A stretch of DNA of 64,000 nucleotides from Hymenobacter sp. BT559 (GCF_017571525.1 NZ_JAGETY010000021.1:1-64000), one strand, 5' to 3'; counted from the first letter of the stretch, positions 25,507 to 33,822 are shown. Notes: generated by a model from the sequence alone, not told the origin. Numbers and translations are program-made.

Positions 25507-26961
25507 TTAATTCAGGGCATTCATTAATAATTCACGTTCGATTTCTGGCAACTGGTCAAACCTAGCGTGTTGAAGCACTTCATCACGAGCTGCTTCCCAA
25601 TGGTTATTCCCGGTTGTTTGGAGGTTAGTTGCTGTACCCCACCAGTTCACTTTTTTCTCAGCCATTAATCTAAAGGCAAGGTAATTAGCTAAAAATCCAG
25701 CGTCTAGTCCCTCTGATGCTGCTAGCTTTTGCACCTTGCTTTTCAGCAATGACACTTCACCTCCCGCCTCTTGAATTGCTCTTACTGCAAGCTCATTGGC
25801 TCGGTCAGCTAACATGACCTGTCCAGCGAATACGTTGGCGTCGATTTCGTCCTTAGAGCCAATCATGTCTCGCGTGAAGTCATCATCTGTTTCAATTATA
25901 TCTAGTGTTGGCTGGTCAGGATTCTGAGCTGCGTGCCTAAGTTCATGAAGCAAGTCAAATAACCACCTAGTAGAATAGGCCGTCTTCTGTTTCAACACGA
26001 TGACATTCCAGCCATCCACACGCCAGCACGCGCCATGGAAATGACTAGTGTCATTAAGAGGAAGCACTGGTATGCCTAGTTGCCAAGCGTAACGCAACCC
26101 TGTCTCAAATGTCAATTCGCCGTAGCGTTCTAAAATCTCCCTGCGGAAGTCGGCTGTTGACTTTGGTATCGGGCGGCGCTCCAAATGACGGCAAGCATCA
26201 AGTAGGGTTAATGCCATCATCTGAGCATAGATGGTGTAGGGAGCAATTTTTTGCAGTTTCGCATTACTTGCTTTCTTGAAGCGAGCTTGGTAAACGGCGC
26301 CCATGTCTAGCGTCAACTGCTGATTTCCCAACAACTGAGCTGGGTCCACTTTCAGCATTCTACTGATGATTGAGGCCGCCTGCAGGACAACTTGGCGTAT
26401 TGCTTCTTCTCCTTCCAAAATTGGGCTAGTTAGGTAAGCAGCAATTTTTTTGGGGACCAATTTCTGAAGTACAAACTCCTTTTTGAAGCCTAGTCGAGCA
26501 AGGTTATTGAACAAGTTGGAGCGCGATACAACTCCTTCTGATACAAATAGCTCTTCACGAACGCTGAGTCCTAGTGCTTGTATGACCTCTTTGAGACGTG
26601 TGAAGCTTGCTCCTGCGTATTCGGTATCCTCGTAACGCTGTACTTGCTGCTCTCTCATGTTGAGAATATCAGCTAAATCTTTCTGCGTCATGCCAGAAGC
26701 TATGCGAGCTCGAATTAACGCAACTGGCAAGGCTTCAAAAGACTCTACTTTAAGTGACTTTACTTGTCCTTGCTTTAGCGCCTCATACTCTTCTAACTGT
26801 TGACACAGTTCTTCATGCTGGCTTTTCATTGCCGCTTCGTACAGCTTTTTTCGCAGAGGGGAGAAGTCAGCGTCTTGGGTATTGGCAAAGTCTGCGGCAG
26901 CAGCAGCAAACTTATTTGCCTGAGCTCGGGTGAGCTTGTATTGCTGTTCGTTCTTAATCAT
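25507..26961 (-). CDS. HTH regulator fused to ImmA/IrrE-type metallopeptidase
   Basis: The 484-residue protein has an N-terminal helical part, an XRE-type helix-turn-helix at about 81-117 (IASGMTQKDLADIL), a middle region, and a C-terminal ImmA/IrrE domain with the zinc-protease motif HELRH (339-343). In related systems such proteins either repress their own operon or cleave a repressor after DNA damage. Here DNA-binding and protease halves are on one chain, so self-control is plausible. The operon promoter is overlapped by a 7-bp inverted repeat that could be its operator. It lies 12 bases after the DUF6932-like gene, resembling a toxin-antitoxin style pair. Confidence 0.82.
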   Translation of the reverse strand: MIKNEQQYKLTRAQANKFAAAAADFANTQDADFSPLRKKLYEAAMKSQHEELCQQLEEYEALKQGQVKSLKVESFEALPVALIRARIASGMTQKDLADILNMREQQVQRYEDTEYAGASFTRLKEVIQALGLSVREELFVSEGVVSRSNLFNNLARLGFKKEFVLQKLVPKKIAAYLTSPILEGEEAIRQVVLQAASIISRMLKVDPAQLLGNQQLTLDMGAVYQARFKKASNAKLQKIAPYTIYAQMMALTLLDACRHLERRPIPKSTADFRREILERYGELTFETGLRYAWQLGIPVLPLNDTSHFHGACWRVDGWNVIVLKQKTAYSTRWLFDLLHELRHAAQNPDQPTLDIIETDDDFTRDMIGSKDEIDANVFAGQVMLADRANELAVRAIQEAGGEVSLLKSKVQKLAASEGLDAGFLANYLAFRLMAEKKVNWWGTATNLQTTGNNHWEAARDEVLQHARFDQLPEIERELLMNALN

Positions 26962-26973
26962 GATTTCCGGTTC

Positions 26974-27420
26974 CTAAAGCTGTAGTCCAATGATTCCCTT
27001 GGCACCCCCCGTATTTTTATCCAGCTGGAAAAAATCTAGGTAAAGTGTAGCCGGCGGCGCAGCAACGAAGCTGCATGGGAAGAACTCCCCTAAGTACCTC
27101 GCCTTTTGAGCAGCTCTTCCTTGCTCAAACTCGAAGAGCAGCGGAGCAAGGGAATGGAGCTTTTCTAAATCAACGGGTGTATCGTCCCAGCATACGTCAA
27201 AGTCGCCTGGAACTTCTTTAGCAGTACAGAAGCTGCCATCGATGTAGATGAGCTTACAGCCTGCCTGTTTCAACGCCCCTAGTCCGTCCATCAAACCGAA
27301 CAAGAGGTTGGCCCGATGCGGTGTGTGACCAAATCTGTCCCGTATCTCACTCCAGGTAGCCCAATGGATGCCAGGTGGCAACAGCCCGGCTTCTGTAAAT
27401 GGCGGTAGATTTGAATTCAT
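26974..27420 (-). CDS. DUF6932-like nucleotidyltransferase-fold protein
   Basis: The 148-residue protein contains IYIDGSFCTAKEVPGDFDVCWD at about residues 56-77 (quoted in pieces: GSF, then GDFDV), which is the G-S-x(n)-D-x-D pattern of minimal nucleotidyltransferases. Small proteins of this kind are often coded next to HTH-ImmA proteins. It is the first gene of the seven-gene operon. An ATG three codons upstream (27429) is possible but would fall inside the presumed operator and close to the transcription start, so 27420 is preferred. It may be a nucleotidyltransferase toxin or a signalling enzyme; activity cannot be judged from sequence alone. Confidence 0.68.
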   Translation of the reverse strand: MNSNLPPFTEAGLLPPGIHWATWSEIRDRFGHTPHRANLLFGLMDGLGALKQAGCKLIYIDGSFCTAKEVPGDFDVCWDDTPVDLEKLHSLAPLLFEFEQGRAAQKARYLGEFFPCSFVAAPPATLYLDFFQLDKNTGGAKGIIGLQL

Positions 27421-27425
27421 AATCA

Positions 27426-27475
27426 ACACAACGATTTTGTTGTGTCAAAGTTACAAAACGTTTGTGATATTTCAA
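27426..27475 (-). promoter_or_regulatory. Promoter and overlapping operator of the seven-gene operon
   Basis: On the minus strand, TTG (27475-27473), a 19-base spacer and TAACTTTG (27453-27446) match the Bacteroidetes promoter consensus. Directly downstream is an inverted repeat ACACAAC/GTTGTGT (27426-27432 and 27439-27445, 6-base spacer) covering the likely transcription start. This is where a repressor, such as the HTH-ImmA protein of the same operon, would bind. Confidence 0.65.
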
Positions 27476-27566
27476 CTCGCTTCTGTTTTTATCAATGATG
27501 TGGTGAGTTAGATGGCGATAAAACCAGGGCCACAAGCCACCATGCTAACAACTTGCTTTCTTTAAA

Positions 27567-27620
27567 ACTAATTTTATTAGCCATAGTTTGTACTAATTTT
27601 ATTAGCAGGACGTATACTTG
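27567..27620 (+). promoter_or_regulatory. umuDC promoter with two identical palindromic operators
   Basis: ACTAATTTTATTAGC occurs twice (27567-27581 and 27592-27606), 25 bp apart; each copy contains the palindrome CTAAT-TTT-ATTAG. Between and after them lie TTTG (27587-27590) and TATACTTG (27613-27620), a near-consensus Bacteroidetes promoter with a 22-base spacer. The copies flank the upstream element, as expected for repression by a LexA-like or UmuD-type regulator. The position also argues for the ATG at 27645 as the umuD start. Confidence 0.6.
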
Positions 27621-27644
27621 CGACGCACACTAGTTCCGCGCCCT

Positions 27645-28112
27645 ATGCAAAACGTTCAATTAATCCCCGTCCACGACTCCCAAACGCCATTTTTACTTCC
27701 ACTTTTCAGCTGCTCAGTATCCGCCGGCTTCCCCTCCCCGGCCTCAGACTATACGGATGAGCTCTTTGACCTGAACCGCTTGCTGCTGCGTCACCCTGAT
27801 GCCACATACTTAGTGCGGGTGAGCGGGGAGAGCATGAAAAACGCCGAAATTCACGAAGGTGACCTGCTGGCCGTGGACAAACAGATGGAAGCCGACCACA
27901 ACCACATCGTAGTGGCGGTGGTCGAGGGCGAGTGCACCGTCAAGCGCCTGGTCTGCGAGCATGGCACCTGGTGGCTCAAGCCGGAAAACCCCGATTACCA
28001 GCCCTGGGAAATCCACGACGCCGGCGATGTACGCATTTGGGGCGTGGTCACGCACGTGCTCCATGAGTTGATTCCCGGTAAACTAGCGGCCTTGCTGCGC
28101 ACCCGCGACTGA
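27645..28112 (+). CDS. umuD: UmuD-type SOS mutagenesis protein
   Basis: The 155-residue protein is a LexA/UmuD-family serine peptidase that cleaves itself after RecA activation. The cleavage site is Ala27-Gly28 in SVSAGFPSP, the nucleophile Ser63 in GESMKN and the general base Lys100 in CTVKRLV. After cleavage the shortened form joins UmuC to make a translesion polymerase. The gene is 2 bases upstream of umuC, as usual. A TTG at 27618 is in frame, but it falls within the promoter's downstream element, so the ATG at 27645 is chosen. Confidence 0.9.
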   Translation: MQNVQLIPVHDSQTPFLLPLFSCSVSAGFPSPASDYTDELFDLNRLLLRHPDATYLVRVSGESMKNAEIHEGDLLAVDKQMEADHNHIVVAVVEGECTVKRLVCEHGTWWLKPENPDYQPWEIHDAGDVRIWGVVTHVLHELIPGKLAALLRTRD

Positions 28113-28114
28113 CT

Positions 28115-29413
28115 ATGTACGCCTTAGTCGACGCAAACAACTTTTACGTGAGTTGCGAGCGGGTTTTCCAGCCCCGGCTCGACGGCCGACCCGTCGTGGT
28201 CCTCTCAAACAACGACGGTTGCATCATTTCCCGCTCCGCCGAAGCCAAGGCACTGGGCCTGCAGATGGGAGACCCCTACTTTCAGGTTAAACCCCTGCTG
28301 GAGCAACACAACGTCGCCGTATTTTCCAGCAATTACGCCCTCTACGGCGATATGTCGCGGCGGGTAATGTGGTACCTGAACCAAGTAGCGCCCGCCGTCG
28401 AAATCTATTCCATTGACGAGGCCTTCCTCGACTTGCACGGCATGGAGCCCTTTGTAGTCAGCAGCCTGGAGTCCTTTGCCCGCACCGTGCGCACGAACGT
28501 CCTGGCCCGTACGGGCATTCCGACCTGCATAGGCATTGCCCCCACCAAGACGCTGGCCAAGCTGGCCAACCGCCTGGCCAAGAAAAACCCCGGCATGGGC
28601 GGGGTGTGCTACCTCGACACGGCGGAGCGCCGCCGCTGGGCCCTGGAGCAGGTAGCCGTAGAAGACGTGTGGGGCATCGGCCGGCAGTATGCCCAGAAGC
28701 TCTATGCCGCCGGCATCACCACTGCGGCCGGACTGGCCGGCTGCTCGGAAGCCTTTGCTCGCAAATACCTGGGCGGCGTGGTGGGCGCCCGCCTGGTGCG
28801 GGAGCTACAGGGCTTTCCCTGCCAGGGTCTGGCGCCGAGCGAGGACGGCACGCTCTCGCGGCGTAGCCTCTGCTGCTCGCGCACCTTTGGGCGGCCACTC
28901 ACGGACTTTCTCGATGTGACGGGAGCTGTGAGCGCGTTTGCTTCGCGGGCAGCCGAGAAATTGCGCCGTCAGGGCGATGCGGCCCACCTGCTCACTGTGT
29001 TCTTGAGCAAAAGCCGCTACGGGCTGGAAGCCCCGCCGTATTCCTCCTCGGCGGTGCTCACCCTACCCATGGCTACCAATGACACCATGGAGCTGGTGCG
29101 GCACGCCCGGGCGGCCCTCAAACGCCTCTGGCAGCCGGGCAACCGCTACACCAAAGCGGGCGTGATACTCGACGGCCTGGAGCCGGAAGGGCAAACGCAA
29201 CTCACGCTCTTTGAAGCCGCCCCCGTATCGGAGAGGCGGGCAAAGCTTATGGTCGAGCTCGACGCTCTGAATCGCCGCTTTGGCAAAGGGACCGTCAAGC
29301 TGGCCTCGCTGGTGCTGCCACCGGGCCAGCTAAGGGCACCATGGGAAGGTCAGGCGCAGTGGCGCACGCCGCAGTACACGACCCGGCTGGAAGATTTGCT
29401 GCTAGTTGGGTAG
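28115..29413 (+). CDS. umuC: UmuC-type Y-family translesion DNA polymerase
   Basis: The 432-residue protein has the full Y-family layout: [18 protein letters not shown] with the first catalytic Asp at residue 6, the second acidic pair in YSIDEAFLD, the helix-hairpin-helix segment [15 protein letters not shown], the little-finger domain and the C-terminal UmuC extension (DUF4113-like). It copies damaged DNA at the cost of mutations and is co-transcribed with umuD. Plasmid-borne umuDC copies usually raise UV tolerance of the host. No broken motif is visible. Confidence 0.93.
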   Translation: MYALVDANNFYVSCERVFQPRLDGRPVVVLSNNDGCIISRSAEAKALGLQMGDPYFQVKPLLEQHNVAVFSSNYALYGDMSRRVMWYLNQVAPAVEIYSIDEAFLDLHGMEPFVVSSLESFARTVRTNVLARTGIPTCIGIAPTKTLAKLANRLAKKNPGMGGVCYLDTAERRRWALEQVAVEDVWGIGRQYAQKLYAAGITTAAGLAGCSEAFARKYLGGVVGARLVRELQGFPCQGLAPSEDGTLSRRSLCCSRTFGRPLTDFLDVTGAVSAFASRAAEKLRRQGDAAHLLTVFLSKSRYGLEAPPYSSSAVLTLPMATNDTMELVRHARAALKRLWQPGNRYTKAGVILDGLEPEGQTQLTLFEAAPVSERRAKLMVELDALNRRFGKGTVKLASLVLPPGQLRAPWEGQAQWRTPQYTTRLEDLLLVG

Positions 29414-29472
29414 GCTCCTTGCTTGTTGGGCCCCTGCATTGCATGCGTGCAGCACTGCAAGGAAGCTTTTGA

Positions 29473-29662
29473 CTTATAAAGTCTATTACTTCACCAGCTG
29501 TCAAGCTCGACCATACCCGGCTTGAAAGGCTAGGAAATAGCTTTTACAAGCACTTAAGCACCCTGTAGAATGCTAGCTGGTGCTTTTCGTAGCCGAATTG
29601 GCTACTTTTGAGATGCTGTTTTAGGAGTTCAGAGCTTTTGCTTAGGCTTATAAAAACTATTA
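29473..29662 (-). repeat. Outlying iterons in inverse orientation
   Basis: CTTATAAAAACTATTA (29647-29662) is the reverse complement of the iteron consensus TAATAGnTTTTATAAG, and CTTATAAAGTCTATTA (29473-29488) matches it with one change. A degenerate direct copy AAATAGCTTTTACAAG lies at 29535-29550. The stretch 29414-29850 holds no convincing gene. Distant, inverted iterons often act in copy-number control by letting bound initiators pair with the main array. Confidence 0.6.
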
Positions 29663-29850
29663 ATAAGCCTTCTGGTTGCTCTGGAGCCTGGTTAGAGAAG
29701 TCCTTCATAGTAGAAAAAGGTAAAAAATTCTTTAAAAAGTGCAATGCGATTTTGTGCTTGTTTAGACTTCCCTTTTTGTTGTTTTCGTTCGGACTTCGCC
29801 CTAAACCACCACTTTATAAGCTTTTGTACTGCAGCTTCAACAAGCTTGTG

Positions 29851-29877
29851 AGTATTTTAAGTATTTAAGGTATTTGC
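29851..29877. other. Probable DNA unwinding element (three AT-rich 9-mers)
   Basis: Three tandem 9-mers, AGTATTTTA, AGTATTTAA and GGTATTTGC, lie 45 bases upstream of the iteron array. Short AT-rich tandem repeats beside iterons are the usual melting site of plasmid origins. The assignment rests on position and composition only. Confidence 0.45.
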
Positions 29878-29921
29878 AGGGCTCACAACTTTTTGTACTT
29901 CAGTTACTTAAGCGGCTTTAG

Positions 29922-30243
29922 TAATAGGTTTCATAAGCGGGCTAATAGGTTTTATAAGCCAAGTAATAGGTCTTATAAGCTGGGTAATAGGTTTTATAAG
30001 CGTAAGTAATAGCTTTCATAAGCTCATTAATAGTACTCGCACGGCCGTCTATTAATTCGTCATTGTGGGGTAATTAATAGATTTTATAAGTCATTCTGGC
30101 CGCTAGCGAAGCTTGAGACTGCTATCAGCCGCACTGAACTAATAGGTTTTATAAGTCTAACTAATAGCTTTTATAAGTCTCACAGAAAGCTCGCGCTTGG
30201 CTAACTAATAGGTTTCATAAGTCTAACTAATAGCTTTTATAAG
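29922..30243 (+). repeat. Iteron array of the plasmid replication origin (oriV)
   Basis: Ten full copies of TAATAGnTTTyATAAG start at 29922, 29943, 29964, 29985, 30007, 30075, 30140, 30162, 30206 and 30228. A half copy (TAATAG only) is at 30028. The first four are spaced by exactly 21 bp, later neighbours by 21-22 bp (two helical turns), and copies come in pairs further on. Such a regular array directly before a RepB-type gene marks the initiator-binding origin. No gene lies in 29414-30347. Confidence 0.9.
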
Positions 30244-30270
30244 CCGAGGTGCCCATCGACTTACCCCAAG

Positions 30271-30342
30271 TTGATAGAGACAGAATTTCGCTCTATTACT
30301 TTCCGGTTTAAGCCGTATGTTTGCTCTGTATCCTTGATAGAG
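30271..30342 (+). promoter_or_regulatory. Presumed repB promoter with TTGATAGAG repeats
   Basis: TATGTTTG (30316-30323) is a perfect downstream promoter element. TTGATAGAG occurs at 30271-30279 and 30334-30342, and an inverted ATAGAG/CTCTAT pair spans 30274-30296. Repeats of this kind around a rep promoter often bind initiator dimers that repress the gene. No clear upstream TTTG element is seen at the right distance. Confidence 0.45.
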
Positions 30343-30347
30343 TTGCT

Positions 30348-31277
30348 ATGGCCGCGTCAGAGTCCACCGTACCGATTGAAATTCGGCAGCACAACGCGCT
30401 GACGACGGCCCGCTACGAGATGAGCGCCTGCGAGATGGACATTGTCTTTTCGCTGCTTTCCAAACTCACCAAGCAGGACCAGGCCGGCACCATCTACGAA
30501 ATCCGGGTGCAGGAGCTGATGGAGATGACCGGCCGCACCTGGAATTACAAGCAGCTGCTCGAATCCACCGAGAACCTCAACAGCCGGGTCTACCACATTG
30601 AGAACGGCAAGACCCTGCTGCAGGTGAGTCTGCTGGCCTCAGCGCTGTACCGCAAGGGCGAGGGCACCATTGAGCTAGAGATATCCGAGCGCATGCGGCC
30701 CTTCCTGATTGACCTGAAAAGCAACTTCACCTCCTACCGCCTGCAGGCCGCGTTCAGCTTATCGAGCAAGTACGCCAAGCGCATCTACCAGCTGGCCTCG
30801 CAGTGGAAGGACATTGGGGAAACCAAAACCTACTCGCTGGATGAGTTCAAGGGGATGCTCAAGCTCAAGGACCCCAAGGGCCAGGAGCCCGAGCAGTATG
30901 CCCAGATTTCGGCCCTGCAGAAGTACGTTCTCGACGTGGCCACCAACCAAATCAACGAGCACACCGACCTGCGCATCAAGTACGAGCTGCTCAAGAAGGG
31001 TCGCTCCTACCAAAGCATCAAGTTCTACGTCAACACCCAGGTCCCGCAGCAGCTACCCATCCCCTTCGAGCTGGAGGCCGACGATGCCAAGGTTCAGCTG
31101 GCGCGCAAGCACTTGGACACGCTGGGCATTGCCGAGCCCAAGCTGGTACAGGAAATTTTGCAGTCCGCCAAGCACGTGGATGCCCTGTTTGCTTTCGTCT
31201 ACAAGCTAAAGACCGATAAAATCAAGGCGACCAAGAACCCAGGCGGCTTGTTTCTGAAGATGCAGGGGCTACGTTGA
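30348..31277 (+). CDS. repB: RepB-type plasmid replication initiator
   Basis: The 309-residue protein belongs to the Rep_3/RepB initiator family with two winged-helix domains. The first has NALTTARYEMSACEMDIVFSL near the N-terminus (read in pieces), the second is centred on SKYAKRIYQLASQW and TYSLDEFKGMLKL. It should bind the iterons upstream and open the origin. The ATG at 30348 is preferred over a TTG at 30321 that lies within the promoter's downstream element. The family, the adjacent iterons and the conjugation genes together show that the element replicates, or did so, as a plasmid. Confidence 0.9.
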   Translation: MAASESTVPIEIRQHNALTTARYEMSACEMDIVFSLLSKLTKQDQAGTIYEIRVQELMEMTGRTWNYKQLLESTENLNSRVYHIENGKTLLQVSLLASALYRKGEGTIELEISERMRPFLIDLKSNFTSYRLQAAFSLSSKYAKRIYQLASQWKDIGETKTYSLDEFKGMLKLKDPKGQEPEQYAQISALQKYVLDVATNQINEHTDLRIKYELLKKGRSYQSIKFYVNTQVPQQLPIPFELEADDAKVQLARKHLDTLGIAEPKLVQEILQSAKHVDALFAFVYKLKTDKIKATKNPGGLFLKMQGLR

Positions 31278-31393
31278 CCACCTAGCGTTTGGCGTGAGCA
31301 GCTGCTTCGTATCGTTACTAAACGCCAGAGAAAAATCGCCTAGAGGAGCGGACCTTACCCGTTCCAAAGGCACTACCGCGCAAAATCACCTTT

Positions 31394-31702
31394 ATGAAAA
31401 CAAAAGTATTCCGGTGGAATGGCCAGTACTTTGGCTTTATCTACAATGACCGACTGTTTGATAAGAACTCAAAGTATCTTGGCTGGGTAGACGGCAGCGA
31501 GGTGTGGCGAAAGGACGGGCACTACCTGGGCGAAATTGTTGATGAGTGTTATATACTGCGCCGGGTGAATATGACAGCTCGCGCGGTACGTGCGGTGCGT
31601 GCCACCCCCGCTACACCTGCTGTTCCAGCAGCTCCAGCAGCCAGAGCGGCGCGTGCTGCTCGTGCAAGTACCGTAGATGCCTTAGACCAATACTGGCCTT
31701 GA
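31394..31702 (+). CDS. Small beta-hairpin-repeat protein with Ala/Arg/Pro tail, C-terminus altered by transposon
   Basis: The 102-residue protein has a globular first half (residues 1-56) of short repeated turns (FGFIYNDRLFDKN, YLGWVDGSEVWRKDG, YLGEIVDECYILRR) and a low-complexity Ala/Arg/Pro second half. Such small proteins recur in many bacteria without known function. The left end of the 17-kb transposon lies at its 3' end: the codons after DQY (Trp, Pro, stop) belong to the terminal repeat. Joining the two transposon flanks gives GAC CAA TAC TAA, so the original protein ended DQY and the gene survived insertion with two extra residues. Confidence 0.65.
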   Translation: MKTKVFRWNGQYFGFIYNDRLFDKNSKYLGWVDGSEVWRKDGHYLGEIVDECYILRRVNMTARAVRAVRATPATPAVPAAPAARAARAARASTVDALDQYWP

Positions 31703-31729
31703 TTAAAAGTTTGGTTCAAAAGTTAAACG
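31689..31729 (+). repeat. Left target duplication and terminal inverted repeat
   Basis: AATACT (31689-31694) is followed by a 35-bp repeat (31695-31729) beginning GGCCTTGATTAAAAG and ending AGTTAAACG. Read inward it equals the right terminus at 32 of 35 positions (differences at positions 8, 22 and 27). The stop codon TGA of the interrupted gene lies within it. Confidence 0.85.
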
Positions 31730-31930
31730 AACCGTTAGAAATTGTGTGGCCCTCCGGTATGAGTTCGCGCCATTCTACCTCTTCCGCTAACTACCGGGGC
31801 TCCTTCTAGCGCTGTAGTTTGGCTCGAGCCTGCTCCCCATGCTGGCCCGAAGGCCCATTGGCCCGCCAAAAAGGCCATTCTGAATGCCAGGACGGCGCGG
31901 TGGCGGTGGGTTTGGCTACCTTTAAAGCGC

Positions 31931-33046
31931 ATGAGCACGACCGCAGGGCCCTTGAAAACGCCGCAGAAGACCCCGCCCCTGGTGAGCGGCCCCACCATTG
32001 CCCTGGCGTGGCTGCTGTTCAGCGGGTTCATGGTGCTGCTGATTTTCGTGCAGAACCTCTCGGCCGGCACGCCCACCGACTGGCGCGAGGCCCTGGGCGG
32101 GCGCCTGCTGCACGGGCTGATTTGGGGGCTGCTCACGCCCGTGGTGTTCGCCCTGGCGGCGCGCTTCAACCTCCTCGAACGCCGCCACCGGCTGCCGCAC
32201 CTGCTGGCCCACGCGGCGGCCAGCTACGTCCTCACGCTTGCTTACCGGTTGGTGTACGCCACCGTGATGCACGGCAGCGGGGCTACGCCGGGCGCCATCT
32301 CTCTAAATACCGTCGTCGCCAACGCCAACAACTGGGTGCCCATCTACTGGATGCTGCTCTGCATTGCCTACGCCGTGCAGTACCGCGAGCGGTACCGCGA
32401 AGGGCGGGTGCGGGCGGCCCAGCTCGAAACCCAGCTGGTGCAGGCCCAGCTGCAGGCCCTGAAAATGCAGCTCCAGCCGCACTTCCTGTTCAACTCGATG
32501 AACGCCGTGTCGGCCCTGATGAGCCAGGACGTGAAGGCCGCCCGGCGCATGCTGGCCCAGCTCAGCCAGTTTCTGCGGCTGGTACTGGAAGGCACCGACG
32601 AGCAGGAAGTGACCCTGGAACAGGAGCTGCGCCTCACCCGCCTTTACTTGGAAATCGAGCAAACCCGCTTCCCCGACCGACTGGCCGTGCGCTATGACAT
32701 TGGCCCCGATACCCAGGGGGCGCTGCTGCCCGCCCTGCTGCTGCAGCCGGTGGTAGAAAACGCCGTGCGCCACGGCCTGGCGCCCCGCGCCGGGGCCGGC
32801 GAGCTGGCCGTGCGGGCCGAAAAACAGGGCGACCGGCTGCTGCTGCAAGTGCAGGACAACGGCCGGGGCGCGGCCGACACCGCCGCGCGGGGCATCGGCC
32901 TGCGCAACCTGGAAAGCCGGCTGGCCACGCTCTACGGCCCGGACTATGCCCTGGCGGTGGAGTCGGCCCCGGCGTGCGGCTACTGCCTGCGCCTGTCCAT
33001 CCCGTTCCGGCGGGCGGCGGCCGGCGTTACCCCAGAGCCCGCATGA
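31931..33046 (+). CDS. LytS-type sensor histidine kinase
   Basis: The 371-residue protein has four N-terminal transmembrane helices (about residues 18-140), a coiled-coil linker, and a LytS-type kinase domain. The phospho-accepting His184 lies in QPHFLFNSMNAV, and the N-box is VVENAVRHGL, followed by DNGRG and a GIGLRNLESRL motif. It should sense a membrane or extracellular cue and phosphorylate the LytTR regulator coded by the next gene, whose start overlaps its stop by 4 bases. It is the first gene of the transposon cargo. The 201 bases between the left terminus and this gene hold no evident feature. Confidence 0.9.
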   Translation: MSTTAGPLKTPQKTPPLVSGPTIALAWLLFSGFMVLLIFVQNLSAGTPTDWREALGGRLLHGLIWGLLTPVVFALAARFNLLERRHRLPHLLAHAAASYVLTLAYRLVYATVMHGSGATPGAISLNTVVANANNWVPIYWMLLCIAYAVQYRERYREGRVRAAQLETQLVQAQLQALKMQLQPHFLFNSMNAVSALMSQDVKAARRMLAQLSQFLRLVLEGTDEQEVTLEQELRLTRLYLEIEQTRFPDRLAVRYDIGPDTQGALLPALLLQPVVENAVRHGLAPRAGAGELAVRAEKQGDRLLLQVQDNGRGAADTAARGIGLRNLESRLATLYGPDYALAVESAPACGYCLRLSIPFRRAAAGVTPEPA

Positions 33047-33822
33047 GCCCCATCCGCACGCTGCTGGTCGACGACGAGCCCCTGGCGCGCAGCCTGCTGC
33101 GCGAGCTGCTGGCCGATTTTCCGGCGCTGGCCGTAACGGGCGAAGCCGCCAACGGCACCGAGGCCCTCGCCGCCCTGCACACCGGCGCATACGACGTCGT
33201 TTTCCTTGATGTGCAGATGCCCGACCTTGATGGCGTGCAGGTGCTGCGGCGGCTGCAGGCGGCCGGCCAGCCGCTCCCGCTGGTGGTGTTCGTGACGGCC
33301 TACGACCAGTACGCGGTGCAGGCCTTCGCCTTGCACGCCGTCGATTACCTGCTCAAGCCCCTGGACCCCGACCGGTTTGCCGACTGCGTAGGCCGGGTGC
33401 AGCAGCAGCTGGCGCTGCGCCAGGACCAGGCCCGCGTCCCCGAGCTGGAGGCCCTGCTGCACCGCTGGACCGCCCCGGCGGCCGACTACCAGGACCAGTT
33501 TCTGGTGAAACTGCCGGCGCGCAGCTTCTTCGTGCCGGCCGCCGAGGTGTGCTACTTCGAAGCCACCGGCAACGGCGTGCTGCTGCACGCGGCCGGCGGG
33601 CACTACCCGCTGCGCACGGCCCTGGGCCAGCTGGCCGAGCGGCTTGACCCGGCCGTGTTCCTGCGCATCCACCGCTCGTGCATCGTCAACCCGGCCCACA
33701 TCGTGGATTTTAAGCACTGGTCGCACGGCGAGTACCTGTTTCGCATGGCCAACGGCCAGCACGTCACCTCCTCGCGCAGCTACAGCGCCGGGGTGCAGCA
33801 GTTGCTCAAGCGCTTCGCCTAA
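33043..33822 (+). CDS. LytTR-type response regulator
   Basis: The 259-residue protein has a receiver domain (residues 3-120) with the acidic pair in LLVDDEPLA, phospho-acceptor Asp56 in FLDVQMPDLDG and a late Lys in LKPLD. A LytTR DNA-binding domain follows (about 160-255), with FLRIHRSCIVN characteristic of that fold. It is the partner of the LytS kinase upstream. The frame is open from 32974, but the ATG at 33043 overlaps the kinase stop (ATGA) and begins at the receiver domain. Targets are unknown; the DUF305 and YncE-like genes directly downstream on the same strand are candidates. Confidence 0.92.
   Translation: MSPIRTLLVDDEPLARSLLRELLADFPALAVTGEAANGTEALAALHTGAYDVVFLDVQMPDLDGVQVLRRLQAAGQPLPLVVFVTAYDQYAVQAFALHAVDYLLKPLDPDRFADCVGRVQQQLALRQDQARVPELEALLHRWTAPAADYQDQFLVKLPARSFFVPAAEVCYFEATGNGVLLHAAGGHYPLRTALGQLAERLDPAVFLRIHRSCIVNPAHIVDFKHWSHGEYLFRMANGQHVTSSRSYSAGVQQLLKRFA

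Noticed and set aside
29544-29868. Small open frames in the origin region on both strands
   Set aside because: They overlap iteron-like repeats and AT-rich sequence, lack conserved motifs and have no start signals.
29922-30243. The regular 21-22 bp repeats as a CRISPR array
   Set aside because: Spacers are only 5-6 bases between 16-base units, no cas genes are present, and the array lies directly before a plasmid initiator gene, so they are iterons.
31278-31393. An imperfect inverted repeat after repB as a terminator
   Set aside because: The stem has a mismatch and a wobble pair, a long loop and no T-run, so it is too weak to call.
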